Shown here: in pieces, positions 53,479-64,000 of the stretch
How positions within the stretch are numbered: the first letter of the stretch is position 1
Layout: each line of letters starts with the position of its first letter
Origin: Grifola frondosa
Lineage: Eukaryota; Basidiomycota; Agaricomycetes; Polyporales; Grifolaceae
DNA length: 64,000 nucleotides
Direction: 5' to 3'
Assembly (NCBI GenBank): GCA_001683735.1
Contig: LUGG01000006.1
Location: 682,001-746,000 of the forward strand
Made by a program: the position numbers and the translations under genes
Notes under the pieces: model-generated
Seen by the model: the letters and a program-made list of their open reading frames with translations, nothing else
Databases searched by the model: none
Told to the model about the DNA's origin: nothing

Positions 53479-55257
53479 CTAAATAATGAAATGATCTGCC
53501 CAATGACGAAGAACACCCTCCCCAATCTTGTGCGAGGGAAAACGCTTGATGTCGCGTGAGATGATAGTGGCGTGCGCATTGCGCACCGGGTGAATGAACG
53601 CTAATTCTTTCCTGAGGTTCGGCAATGTGTTTAGCAACGTGATGATCTTGCGCTGCGTGTCATTCAAGACAAGCGGTTCTGTGGCCTGCGGGAATTCTGT
53701 CGAGGATGATGACAATTCTGACTCCTGCTTTGGAGTTTCTCCGATTTGTGGCTCCCCATCTGAGACCGGCACCGCTTCTGGATCTGGCGAGCCCTGACTG
53801 TCGAGAAGCTCGACCATGGCGTCCTCCATGCCTCGTTCTAACTTCCCCAAAATATGCGCCAGCCTTTCACTACTTGACTCGTCCGTCTCGAGTTTCTTGA
53901 TCCGCTTACGGGAAGCAATCGAGGCCATGGATAGCCGACTCAGAATTAGAGTAATTAGAAGTGGGATGAGAACTGGTGTAACGAGCATAATCAACTGGAG
54001 AGGTATTGTTGGTGAGTGCACATATGTAAGCGACATGCAACGTTGTACGCACCACGTTGTAAGGGAAACCAAACTGCAAAGCAGGGGGCAAGAGTGGTCG
54101 ATTGGGTTTGAGATTCTTGAACCACTGTCCCGTGAATATTCTAGGTTTCGGCGGAAGGGCCAGTGTGGAAGATGTTGTATATGATTTGATTATGGTGCAT
54201 ATTCTTCATCTATGTCTCTGGAAAGCGCTTTTAGTCCAGGTTCTACAACGACCAGCAGCAACATACATTTGCATTCCGTTTATGGTATGGTTCGCGAAGA
54301 TATCATCGTATTCGATAGCAGCTGTTGGATACGGAACAGTCATATCATTCACCGCATTGGCATATATTCGTATATGAGGGAATAACGTCAACGCTTGGAA
54401 GAAGATTCGTTCTGAAATTTCAAACAGAGGGTTAGCCTAGTTGCCAACATGAAGAAAATGTAAGGCAAGGGCTTGCCTGGGTCCGCCATGACTTCGAGCA
54501 AGGGTCGCCCGTTGGCAGACCATTTGTCGACCTGCGCATGAGTTACATCAGATGGGATAGGAATAGCAATCTAGGAGATACCTACAACATAGAATTGTTC
54601 TCCAGTCCGCGAAAGCAGTTTAGGACCAAGGAAAGCAAACAAGGAAGAGATCATCGTGGAGTATCTCGGAAGGCCTACGTGCGGAGTTGCCACAGTATTG
54701 AAGTTAACGGCAGAGACGTTATCAAAGAACTTTCGCTGATGGAGAATGCTATGATATTCATGTAAGAATCCAATATAGATAGACGTGAAGTAAAAGCTGG
54801 AAATCTGAACACGGCCATGTCGAATGGTGCGCAACTCATGTACCACCACCAATTGGTAGAAATTAATTATGCTTACCCACAACGTATCGCGCAATGAGAC
54901 CGCCAAGACTGTATCCCATAATGGAGAATCGAGTGACCTTCTTGCCCTCTTCCTCCAGTCGCTTCACCTCCTCATATATCTGAATACTTTAAGTTACAAA
55001 CGCACACATGCATGGATTGGATATAGAACACTCACCTCTTCAGATACTCGCTCCCCTCCCCAATCAACGCCATCATATGTGGAGTCGTCTCGGTTCGTCT
55101 CTGCGTTCAGAATTTCCAGCTTTTCGCCGTCAGGTCCGGTTTGAGAGGTTGACTGACACCCAATCTCGCGCATGATACGGCGCATTTCGGCGAGGTGATC
55201 AGGGTTCCCCCACATGCCGTGAATAAGGACGAGGAGATGTACAGTTTCCGACGACAT
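53479..55257 (-). CDS. DUF676 (ROG1-like) putative serine lipase
   Basis: Start ATG 55257: MSSETVHLLVLIHGMWGNPD, an alpha/beta-hydrolase entry with the HG oxyanion motif. Exons then give LAEMRRIMREIGCQ, DDSTYDGVDWGGERVSEE, VTRFSIMGYSLGGLIARYVVG (nucleophile serine in GYSLGG), FFDNVSAVNFNTVATPHVGL, FAFLGPKLLSRTGEQFYVVD, HIRIYANAVNDMTVPYPTAA (likely acid residue ND), and the C-terminal part. This has a membrane segment (VLIMLVTPVLIPLLITLIL), a Ser/Glu-rich loop and a last block with HPVRNAHATIISRD (likely catalytic His), ending at 53479. This matches fungal lipid-droplet/ROG1-type lipases (PF05057). Intron phases are consistent, and no frame break was noticed. Confidence 0.85.
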
Positions 55258-56176
55258 TACGACAAGATGTACAGAGGAAAAACACAGGGTGAAAGCTATA
55301 GAGAGCACTTAAAAAATATACGTCCGCCGTGGTCAGGTCATGGTAAAGCCCGGGTCGCACATGTGCTGACATGCGTGAGTGACGCGTCTCCGTGCCGTGT
55401 GCGTCTAATACGAGCCCACTGAGATCCCCCGTGGGAACGCGGAATCTGCCGACGGCAGCATGACTGCGACGCGAACGCGTCGAGAATCGAGAATCGGGAA
55501 CTGTACGACATATTATAATATATGATTCTACTCGAAAATCATGAATAATCTACTGGAATGCTCTTGCAAGGGAGCTATTCTTCCTGAAAATTTCAGTTTT
55601 GTAGTGTCCAGCCTTCTCAGTTAGATCATGGGATGGACACAAAGATCTCTTCAATCTGATGGTTCCGCCGTCTCGCATGCAGTACCACGCTAAATGAAAC
55701 ATCTAGTCAGGCGACACGGGATTTGTTTGATATCCTCTTGAGATCTATGCATGGGAGTCCATACCTGCGAATGCGTTCTGCATGAAAAGAGTCTTATATT
55801 GAAGTCAGTAATGATCACAAATATCAAATATTCTCGTCTGTTCACTGTTTTTAAGGCCGTCAATTAAGCCCCCGCCTCAGCATGAGACTTTTAATGGTCA
55901 CTTGGCAAGGTATCGTACATTTTGGAATAGGCAACACAAATATGAGTGCGTAATGAACAAGATTATCGAGAGAAAATGACCACTATTGTCACGGTTAACT
56001 TGAAGCAATGCAAGTGACTGCATTTGAAAGGAATGCACGAAGATCCATCACTGTGAAAGCTAACGAGATACAGAGGATCGTGATAACGAGTATGGGTACG
56101 ACTAGTAGCTACAGGATATGGAGCATACACTAGATACAACCAAATTATACAAAATAGTAATGTAGAAGGAAACAAA
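55258..56176. other. Intergenic, nothing recognised
   Basis: About 920 bp. It begins with a GC-rich promoter segment of the lipase gene (55320-55500, with several CGCG tetramers) and continues as AT-rich DNA. Only short open frames; no domain, RNA gene or repeat was seen. Confidence 0.45.
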
Positions 56177-56940
56177 TTATGTCGCGTGGATGGATATGTT
56201 AAAACTCATCTCAAAATGCGCAACTGGTCCAGCCAAGTTTGCGCATATCCGTATCTCGATCTTTGCACTCATAACTCTTGAAATACCTCCGCGTAAAATA
56301 CGTCCCCTGCGACATGGTGGATGCTGACCACCGCCAAATCGTCCAAGCACGGGGCCCTCCGGCCCCGGAGGTCCCACTGGGATCCTGGCTCGGAAGACCA
56401 GTACTCCCTTCGCGCCCGCTATGAGATTCGGGTCAATATCAGGATCAGTGAGCGGAGGCGAAGAACGTACTTCAAAGAAGACGGAGAACTCCGCCGCGAC
56501 CGCGATCGCCAGTTCTCCCCGGCTGAGAGGCCGACCGTTTGAAAATAAGGCGATCGACCTCGAGTGCATGTAGTCCTCGTAGGTCGGCCACTACGAAACA
56601 TTAGCACGGATTCATGGTCATGCCGATAGAAAGATACCAGTATTTTCAACTGCATGCTGGCCAGCCCGGTCTCCAGCAATACAGCCTGGTTGCCTCCCTG
56701 AATGGTGGCAACAATGTTTGACGCCCTTCCAGTGCACAGCTGGCGCATAGGTACGCCTTGTCCTGGGAGGGCGCCAACCAGGTCGAGGTCTACGGGTCCG
56801 CAGGAGACCCGCAAGCCATGCGTGGAACGCGGTGGCTCAGGGACCCTCTGGGGAACCCGGACGCGGTTGACCGGAGGAATGGCAGCGGAGATGGACGAAA
56901 ATGCAGAAACCCTGCCTGCAGGGTGGTGCACACCGGCCAT
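56177..56940 (-). CDS. Hypothetical two-exon protein
   Basis: Start at 56940 (MAGVHHPAGRVSAF); an in-frame ATG near 57019 would add a hydrophobic leader (MPCSLIFTADFGFLFFSS). Exon 1 continues VRVPQRVPEPPR, PVDLDLVGALPGQGVPMR, ASNIVATIQGGNQAVLLE and ends at SMQLKIL. A phase-0 intron (GTATCT to TTCGTAG) leads to WPTYEDYMHSRSIALFSNG, RPLSRGELAIAVAAEFSVFF, DIDPNLIAGAKGVLVFRARI and SAKIEIRICANLAG, ending FNISIHAT. About 240 residues, intact across the junction. It resembles uncharacterised Agaricomycete proteins; no domain is recognised. Confidence 0.6.
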
Positions 56941-57098
56941 GAGAGCAAAGAAACGAAGAAACGGGGAAGAAGAAAAGAAAAGGAAACCGAAGTCAGCAGT
57001 GAAGATGAGAGAACATGGCATAGGGAATTTATATACCAAGAGGATAAGTGCTGAACCCGGGACAATATGGCTTTTTGCGGAGCGGAAATGAAATGAAA

Positions 57099-57191
57099 AT
57101 GCTTGCTCGTAGCCAGAATAACGGAAGGAATGCTTGTTCGTGGCCAGAATAATGAAAGGAACGCTTGTTTGTTGCCGGAATAACGGAAGGA
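57099..57191 (+). repeat. Minisatellite, three 31-bp units
   Basis: Units start at 57099, 57130 and 57161. Each has the form A(T/C)GCTTG(C/T)T(C/T)GT.GCC(A/G)GAATAA followed by (C/T)G(G/A)AAGGA. The units differ at a few positions. It lies just upstream of the hypothetical gene at 56177-56940. Confidence 0.85.
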
Positions 57192-57639
57192 GGTATACGT
57201 GAACACGTGGAAAGGGCATTCAAAATTAATGACATAGAACGCACGTACCATTATCAAACATTTTGTAAGGGCCACATATAAGTCTTTGTATATTGCATTG
57301 TCACTGGCCATTTGATGCTCGTGTTGCACGAAGCAGATGCGGCGATCGATGTGATCAAACGCGGGACAATCTATGCATAGGAATGCGCAGAGTGAGTGTT
57401 TCACGAAAATGTATTAATGCAGAATGGCAGAGGAGGTTGCGGGCATGGCCATTGGTATGCTATCGCATAGTAAAATATCTTAATCCTCGAGCAAACGAGT
57501 AAGTAACCAAACTCTTTAAATTACAGCAGGTGAGATGCTTACTTCTTTACGATAATGAAACTTCTTATGAAGAGCGTCAGTGGGTGTCAAATTAATAATA
57601 GTGATTATACAGCAACACCATCAATGTGGCAAACAACTT

Positions 57640-59425
57640 CTGCGTCAATTAGTACGGGCCCTCTAGGCGAACTCCCTGCAGATAAATGGAGAACAAAGTA
57701 AGAAACAGGAAGAGTGATTGGGGATAAAACGAACCGTCAACACTGAAGCCGGATCTAGCAATCGGGGTGGCGTGGGTCGTTCCGGCGAGGAAAGTGGCGG
57801 CGAAAATAGTGGAGACAAAGGTATTCAAGAACATGTTGAAGAGTGGATAAGGATCGAGTTGAAGTGATTATCAGATGTAAAAGAAGGCTGAACAAAGAAG
57901 AGAAGTGGCACCAGCCTAAGGATTCTGGCTATTGCAGATGCTCCTTTATAGACCGCCCACTGCTTTGCGATCAGCTTGAATGCTGGGTGTCTGGCATTGG
58001 TCAAAATTATTGATGTCGGAGCGTGTCTGCCGATGCATAGCAATAGGTCAGTATTTACGATGGGTCAAGAAACGAAAGATAATCAGCGCATATATCAGAA
58101 TGATACACGTCTTCTAGGTATTTTATGACATCGGTGGTCCTACCAAGTCAGGCTTCTTGTCCGCTTACCAAATAAAATGCAGGCGAGTTCGTTGATACTT
58201 CCTACTTAAACCCTTAGACACTGTGCCACTAAGACCTCGGTATGTGGGCCATCAATGTGCAATTTCAGACTACGCCAGAGCGTCCGGAAAACACCAGAAA
58301 TATCACAAGAATAGTGTTTCAAGGTATCTCAGCAACCGCAGACATACTCCGTAGCGGTCCAGCCCTCTCGGCACTAGCCAATGCGTTTGCGCAGACACGG
58401 AACGGCTCTTGGCATCAATTAGTACCCCTTACAAAGCAACAATTGAACTGACCTCATGCTCTGTGCAGTGAATCCTGCGAAGAACGTTTAAATGAAAGTA
58501 ATCATTGATGCTTATACAAGATGGCGCTTTTGATCCGACCGAGGCAGCCTCCATTGATCTGACAGCCAGGCAGCGCGCGTCAAGAGAAGTAACGAATAAA
58601 TTCTAGAACGTATATGTATTGACTCAGAGATTACCTCGAGATACGTCAATGTGGATCTCGATCAGTGCAGGTGTGGCACATGTGGCAGCTGAAATATGTG
58701 GCAGAGGTAGCATAGACGCAGACAACTGAGATCAACTCTGTCGCAGTGAAGTGCAAGCGAGCATCGAACGCCGTGACTCGTGCACAGCCTGAAGCCTGGT
58801 TGGTCGAGACCATTTCTGAGTAACAACAAGGAGAGATCAAAGTCATCAGGTACTGATCAAGGACAAATGACGTGCACGCCCTGCGACATTTTGAAGCTTT
58901 TCCCATGTTGGCACCGGACTTTACACAGCCAGGTCGGACAAAGTGGTTTTGCCAGGTCAGAAATGAGTAAGGGTGTTCCGAGACAGTAGACGCTTGAGCC
59001 TCACAACAGCCGGGACCTGGGTAGTTACATATCAACAACGGGCAGTCGACAATGGTTGTGCGCACGCATGCAGAAGTTGTTTTAGGTATCAGACCTCCAG
59101 GTCGCAATTGAAGATATCACCTACAAACAAAACCCTGGGTTTCTCGAAGAATGGATGTACGCGCCCTGGGAAGACCGCCACCCACAATCTCGCCATCTTT
59201 CAGTCCGACAGCATATCGGATGTATATGTGCGGTCAAATACGCGCCTTCCATCGCATCTCTCCTTGTCTGCCATACGAGTTCATGGTGGACTCGTTGATA
59301 TGGTTTATATTTATATCGGAACATGCGTTATCGCGCAGAACGTCCTCCGCTCGAGGGTCCCCAGGCAGGAGTGAATGTTTCGGAAGTGCATCCAAGAAAT
59401 GATGTAAGATGCAAGGGGCAGGCAA
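57640..59425 (-). repeat. Segmental duplication, copy B (inverted partner of 15360-17240)
   Basis: Read on the minus strand, this block has the same order of segments as 15360-17240: ATTCACTCCTGCCTGGGGAC at its start, GTTCTGCGCGATAACGCATG, the ATCCGATATGCTGTCGGACT segment, the CCCGGCTGTTGTGAGGCTC segment, the GCTGCCACATGTGCCACAC segment, then a promoter with GCATCTGCAATAGCCAGAAT and the first exon of a DPBB gene. The open frame at 58646-59107 (minus) is not preserved in copy A. The conserved stretch is therefore DNA-level homology, not a shared intact protein. Confidence 0.75.
57649..57834 (-). pseudogene. Truncated double-psi beta-barrel gene, exon 1 only
   Basis: Exon 1 at 57834 encodes MFLNTFVSTIFAATFLAGTT and continues HATPIARSGFSVDG, nearly identical to the signal peptide of the gene at 17113. 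Part of intron 1 (GTTCGTTTTATCCCCAATC) is also kept. After the intron region the sequence turns into unrelated DNA, and the DPBB exons 2 and 3 (ATFF..., VVDLC...) are absent. The promoter is conserved upstream to about 58050. It is a 3'-truncated copy marking the end of duplication block B. Confidence 0.8.
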
Positions 59426-60082
59426 AAATCGGATTTCGCACATAGGGTCATAATTCCCGGTTAAGGTCCCTCAGACCCCCCTCCCCCGTGGGAACTTCTC
59501 ACGCACCATATATAGTAGTAATAGCCTAATGTGGAGGTCACATGGTTGGGCGCTACATCATTATGTCACACAGTGACAGTCACGGAGATGCCGGTGTGAT
59601 ATGCAGCAGTGAACATTTAAACCCGCCACGCCCCCTTCAAAGGCACAAATGTTGGAAAAGTAATGTTAGAAGGCTGTAAAAGTGTCTTTCAGTCCACTTT
59701 CATAGCCCCAAAGCAATAATTTACCCTAAATTTAGCACACAAGAAAAGCCAGTTAAGGGCCCTCCAGACCCCCCCCCTTCCCCTACCCCATGTGCCGGAA
59801 TCTGCCGGTGCATGCCCCTTGGTAAGATGTGCAAGATGAGCGTGATTCGGGAGGGGGATGGAATGTCGGACGTCAAGCACTCAGCAGCTCTGTGGATGGA
59901 AGAGGCGCGTCTTCTGTAGCTCAGCGCGCACTTCTTCAGTAATCGCGAGGCACCGGCAGCGGCGGCGCCAATAGAAGAAAGTCATGTCCGGTTTTGTCAC
60001 GTCGTGACTGCTGTGACCGGTATGCTTAGACCTTCCATTTTGAGATTCTACGTCTTTCTTGTCCGAACGATACAGCAGGAGG
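59426..60082. other. Intergenic; upstream region of the bL31m gene
   Basis: About 650 bp. Two C- or G-rich short blocks, TTAAGGTCCCTCAGACCCCC at 59460 and TTAAGGGCCCTCCAGACCCC at 59752, are a dispersed direct repeat of about 25 bp. No coding frame is recognised. The last 80 bp carry the promoter of the ribosomal protein gene. Confidence 0.45.
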
Positions 60083-60583
60083 ATGTCTCTTCTTTTTGCT
60101 TTCACTGCGGCTTCTTGCTCAGCAATAAAACCCCCTACACTACCAATCAGAGCTTTACCCTCCTTTTCTTTCACCCAAAGTCGCTGCGTCTCATCTTCAC
60201 CCTACGGCCGGACGCATGTCTGGAAACACCGACAGCGAAAGTTGCCCAATCCTGTTGTCCCCCAGTTTCCTCAACGAGTAATCCGCGCAGATGGCTCAAC
60301 ATTCATACACCTCACGACGTCCCCGCGCTCTGTGATTCGTCTCACACGTGATACGACGAACAATCCTCTCTGGAACGCTGCAAAGTTCGTCGGAGAGAAC
60401 GAGGAGGAGGATGAGGTCACGGCCGCGCTGGGCAGGTTCAACAGACGGTTTGACGGGCTTGGCGGACATGGAGAGGAGGTGGATTGGATGAGTGGGGCGC
60501 CAGAGGCTAGCGGGGGTGAGTTGGTGGAGGTAGAGGAGACGGCAAAGAAGCCATTCAGGAAGCCGAAGCCGAAGCGAAGGTAG
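60083..60583 (+). CDS. MRPL36: Mitochondrial ribosomal protein bL31m
   Basis: A single-exon gene from ATG 60083 (MSLLFAFTAASCSAIKPP), 166 residues. The N-terminus looks like a mitochondrial presequence (Ser/Ala/Arg-rich, no acidic residues up to SSPYGRT). The conserved L31 core follows: KLPNPVVPQFPQRVIRADGS, TFIHLTTSPRSVIRLTRDTT, NNPLWN. An acidic extension (GENEEEDEVTAALGRFNRRF) and a basic tail (KKPFRKPKPKRR) complete it. Fungal bL31m proteins share the PQFPQRVxxxDGSTF and TTSPRS motifs. The gene is intact. Confidence 0.88.
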   Translation: MSLLFAFTAASCSAIKPPTLPIRALPSFSFTQSRCVSSSPYGRTHVWKHRQRKLPNPVVPQFPQRVIRADGSTFIHLTTSPRSVIRLTRDTTNNPLWNAAKFVGENEEEDEVTAALGRFNRRFDGLGGHGEEVDWMSGAPEASGGELVEVEETAKKPFRKPKPKRR

Positions 60584-61231
60584 ATCTATTGGAGGAGCAT
60601 CATGCGATATTTTTCGCTTCGTATGTATTTGATTACGATTTCAGCCACATTCCAGCTACTTCATAAACTCGCAGGACCTATGGCGCTGGTGGGAAGCCTT
60701 CAAGCGGTGCTACTTGTCGAGCGATCCTTCCGTATGACACTCTTTCACGAGAATCTGTTTGACCAGTTTACACCCTTGCTATCGTACGCACGTCAATATT
60801 GAATCTTGCACAAGATGACCATCGCCTGGTCGACATTCTGTAGAAGGCAATAGAGGGTAATAGACAGGACGGTATGCAATCTTCTGTATGCTGTTCCATT
60901 TATTGTCCGAGGTTAGCTTGAACGTTCTTTTGGATTATGAGACCACGCTTCCGAAATGCGCCAGTCTCCATCGATTTTCATGAATGGTCGACGCTGGGCG
61001 GTGAGAAACCGCCCATGAGCAAGGAACGCTAGATTTTCCCCGTCTACGACATAATAAATGCCTTAATCTTCACAATATGTAGTCGGACGTTAGGCTTCAT
61101 ACCAAGTCGGCAACGCTTTCGGAATTTGCACATGGTCGTAGTTGACCAAGAAACACAAATGAATTGCGACGCAGAAACGAAACATTGACCATGATGCAGT
61201 AGCGAAAGAAACCTGCGGCAGGGGAAATACC
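60584..61231. terminator. Convergent 3' region of bL31m and the Ppo gene
   Basis: About 650 bp between two convergent stop codons. Only short open frames without motifs. Both 3' UTRs should end here; no repeat was seen. Confidence 0.4.
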
Positions 61232-64000
61232 TCAATCAAACTGTATGATGATTCATGAGCTCACCAGCATAAGCAGATTCTTGAAACATTGACGCTCACC
61301 TGGACAACCATAGACGTGGCCCAAGGCACCAACTGCTGGGTTGAGGACAAGTAAGAGTAGCAGCTTGTCCTTGATGAATCTTCTGCAAACCTAGATACAC
61401 TGCGTCAGAGGGATTTTTTGTGGTGCATGTCTTGTCCGCACTCACCGTTTCAACTTTCCAGAATCTCCAGGTGCACGACGCAGTTGCGAGAAGCCGAAGA
61501 CCGCGCGCACTGTTTGTGCGATTATCTATATCATCGTGTGAGGACATCGCCCCGAACCGTGGTCTTTCGCTGCTCACCTTAGTAGATAAATCCAGGCCAA
61601 GACATCTATGGGATGACTACTTAGTCATGTCCTTTAAGCCATGAATACAACAGAAAGATTTACTTTGCCGCGCCGTCTCCAACTAAGTAGCGATCTATAG
61701 GACCTCGGCTAGGATTGACGATGCTAGGATCCGCAAATACTTGGGGCTAACAAGAAATCGTTGAGTGGGAGAACAAAAAAAAAAGGATCGTAACCAACGT
61801 CAAGATTGGCCTTCGCGATGTCGACAAATAATTGCTGACCGGCCTTGAAAGATTGTATTCCAACCTGCACGGGGCCTGAACTCTCCCCTAACGACAACAC
61901 AGACTTAGCACGAAATATATGGGAGAAGGTTAGGAGACAACGTACGATATACACCGCGGAACGTTGGATCAAGTCCTAAGAGGACGTTTAACCAATACAG
62001 ACATTTTCAGAGTTACATGAACACGTACGGAGGGCCTCGTTAACGAAGCCTTGGAGAAGTGCGTCATCCTTGGCGTCAAGCTTGACTTTTGATACCAAAT
62101 GTTGCACGTCCTTTGGCTTATTGTCGTCGAGATAGAAGTTGATAACGTGAACCATCGCTATATATGATCGGTCAGCCTATCATGGTGCGCATATACTGAT
62201 CCCTTGACACTGACATTGCGACAGCTCCACGGTAGCTCCCACCAAGACGGCCAGAATCGAATTGCAGAGTGTCTCGGGAAGATAACCGAGTGCATGGAAG
62301 CGATCCATTAATTTCCCTCTGTCGGTTTTTTCATGCCTCCCAAAGAAATGCGAGAGTTTCTCTTCCACAAACTCAACAATAGAGAGCTGCGCAATATCAT
62401 GATTAGTTGAGCTTCAAGATAAGGATCAACAACGGACTCGTCCTGTGGCGCCGAAGGCTCTCCTGATGTCGCCCAGGAGATTATCGACATGCTTCGCTAC
62501 GTTCTTTTGGAGGCCCAGTAGTCTTCCAGCGTCGACATCAAGGAACAAGTAACTAGAAGGAGTTGAGAGTTCAGCCCTTCCTCAGATAGTACGCATCCTA
62601 TTTGATTTATTAACTCACGAATATATATCACCCAAGATATCGAACAACTCCTGCGGCGTATAGCCTTCCTCTTCTTCAGGACTGGTCTTGAGCTTGATAC
62701 CGGCCTAAAACACGTCGTGAGTGCTAAAATATGTGTTTGAAGCCGAAAATACGTACTAGCTCACATGCCCAATGGAGTGGGACAAACTTCAGGACATCCC
62801 TCACGATATCAACATTCCGAGTGGTGCTTGCGACACAGGTGTAGGATTCGCAAAGCATCAATTCACGAGTCTTCTGATAGAAATAATCCGTGATCTTCTC
62901 CGCGGAGCCGGGCTCATTAATGAGCGCATTCAGGAGTGCGCGCTGCTCCCTGGCACCCCGCGCAGCATTGTCGGAAGCGATGAAGAATCTACAACAATCC
63001 AGTCAGCGTCTTCAAACGTCTAACACCATCAAACCAACTGACCCTTGTCCGTGGACCACACGCGCAGCGCGACCGGCATGACGAACATTAAATGTATCTT
63101 CGCTCACTAGCACCTGCGCGACATCCACGTACTCGCTAACCTCCTTGATAGGCGCGACAGTACGCGGCCTCGACATGTCGTACGTATCTGTAGAGCCCAG
63201 CTTTGTGAGAATCACCTCCATCGCCTCAGGCGTCATGAGCGGGAACCACGTATATGAGCTGTCGCTTGTGTACTGTTCAGGAAGCGTACGGAGGAGCAGT
63301 CTCCCGAGCATGCTACCGTTTCCGGGACCATTCGGATCCTTCTGGCAGTCCGCGAAGCCCCATGCAGTCATGTTGAATGGCGTGTAGTCCGCGGTGAAGA
63401 AGCGGTCGCCACGGGTGAGCGCGATGGCGTCGCTCAAAATCGCACGACTAATAGTATACGCTGTCGCAGATCGGTAAATTAGAGGAGAACGAGGCTTAAG
63501 GACAATCGTACTCACAAGGGCAGAGACCGGCACCCTCGACGACCTGCTTTGTATCCTCAGCTTGCAGTCCGACGTAGAGTTCCAAACGATCGATATGCCC
63601 GTACAACTTCTCGGCAGCGGTTGCAACTTCCGGATTGGGGTTCCACTCTAGGAAGGTGGAGTACGCTGTCAATGGGAAGGACCGTCAAAACTAGCCTGTA
63701 CGTATGTCGTGAGTCGCTCACTCTTCAAGCCTAAAAACTACAGCAGAGTTAGCGTTACAGAAGGCAGATAATAATGAACGCCTCACCTTCCGGAAGTCAT
63801 TCAAGGAACACACACCCCATTCTCGATTCTGTTTGATACCCATGATCTCATGCAGACGCATGATAGCGGGGGTTCCCCGAGCCTTGAATGCACCAGCAGG
63901 GTGTTCCGTGCTGCAAACGTCATGAGCTGATCAGCTGCTGCATAAGAATGCACACAAGCGAAGAGCGGCCGTACGCATTCTGGAGGACACTGGCTAGCGC
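61232..64000 (-). CDS. Ppo-type fatty-acid oxygenase (heme peroxidase + P450), 5' part outside window
   Basis: Linoleate dioxygenase/diol-synthase family: an N-terminal heme-peroxidase domain makes the hydroperoxide and a C-terminal P450-like domain isomerises it; products are oxylipin (psi factor) signals. Reading from the right edge: GAFKARGTPAIMRLHEIMGI, REWGVCSLNDFRK, TFLEWNPNPEVATAAEKLYG, HIDRLELYVGLQAEDTKQVV, EGAGLCP, YTISRAILSDAIALTRGDRFF, YTPFNMTAWGFADCQKDPNG. Then the linker (YDMSRP, VAPIKEVSEYVDVAQVLVSE) and P450 parts: YTPQELFDILGDIYS, YLPETLCNSILAVLVGA, FKAGQQLFVDIAKANLD, PQVFADPSIVNPSRGPIDRYL, and a heme-thiolate site KCLGLDLSTK formed across an intron. The last exons are VRAVFGFSQLRRAPGDSGKL and WATSMVVQ-FD with the stop at 61232. 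At least a dozen introns. The P450 cysteine is kept, so the second activity may be retained. Confidence 0.88.

Noticed and set aside
56419..57404. Long minus-strand frames with SGYEQAF/SGHEQAF peptides
   Set aside because: The repeated peptide is the translation of the 31-bp minisatellite, upstream of the probable start of the hypothetical gene.
58646..59107. 153-codon open frame in duplication block B
   Set aside because: The homologous stretch in block A is interrupted, so the frame is not preserved between copies.

Overview
The window is nuclear DNA of a filamentous basidiomycete, most likely an Agaricomycete (a polypore or relative). The evidence is intron-dense genes (most introns about 45-75 nt, GT-AG, a few GC-AG), HET-domain genes, small secreted double-psi beta-barrel proteins, a Ppo-type fatty-acid oxygenase and a clear set of conserved fungal housekeeping genes. 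No rRNA, tRNA or CRISPR array was recognised. Many genes are spliced, so each gene below is given as a span from start codon to stop codon with the exon structure described in the evidence.

Layout. 1-3790: a very large inverted repeat (foldback-like element), with arms made of about 33-bp hairpin-forming repeats around a 0.73-kb spacer; its right end cuts into a gag-like gene (3766-5890, minus). 5.9-15.4 kb: accessory region with two damaged tandem HET genes (7.2-11.2 kb), hypothetical genes (12.0-13.4 kb) and a thioesterase-like gene (13.6-15.2 kb, minus). 15.4-19.9 kb: a duplicated block with two secreted double-psi beta-barrel genes and remnants. An inverted, decayed copy of part of this block lies about 40 kb away at 57.6-59.4 kb.

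20.1-53.1 kb is a dense, mostly conserved core: a GT2-like glycosyltransferase (minus), TMA16 (plus), a Hsl1/Gin4-type kinase (minus), a CCCH-RRM-RBR ubiquitin ligase (plus), DNA ligase IV (plus), a forkhead factor (minus), AP-1 gamma adaptin (plus), SF3B1 (minus), MZT1 (minus), a DOPA-dioxygenase family protein (plus), cystathionine beta-synthase (plus), an SRPK-like kinase (plus) and a coiled-coil protein (minus). 53.5-64 kb holds a DUF676 lipase (minus), a hypothetical gene (minus), the inverted duplicate, mitochondrial ribosomal protein bL31 (plus) and the 3' part of a Ppo oxygenase gene (minus) that runs off the right edge.

The genes form no obvious biosynthetic cluster. One global warning matters: several genes that should be essential (SF3B1, AP-1 gamma) or strongly conserved (LIG4, CBS, forkhead) carry one- or two-base frame breaks, often in homopolymers. 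This pattern looks more like residual sequencing or assembly indels than gene death, so frameshift-based pseudogene calls here, including the HET genes, are provisional.
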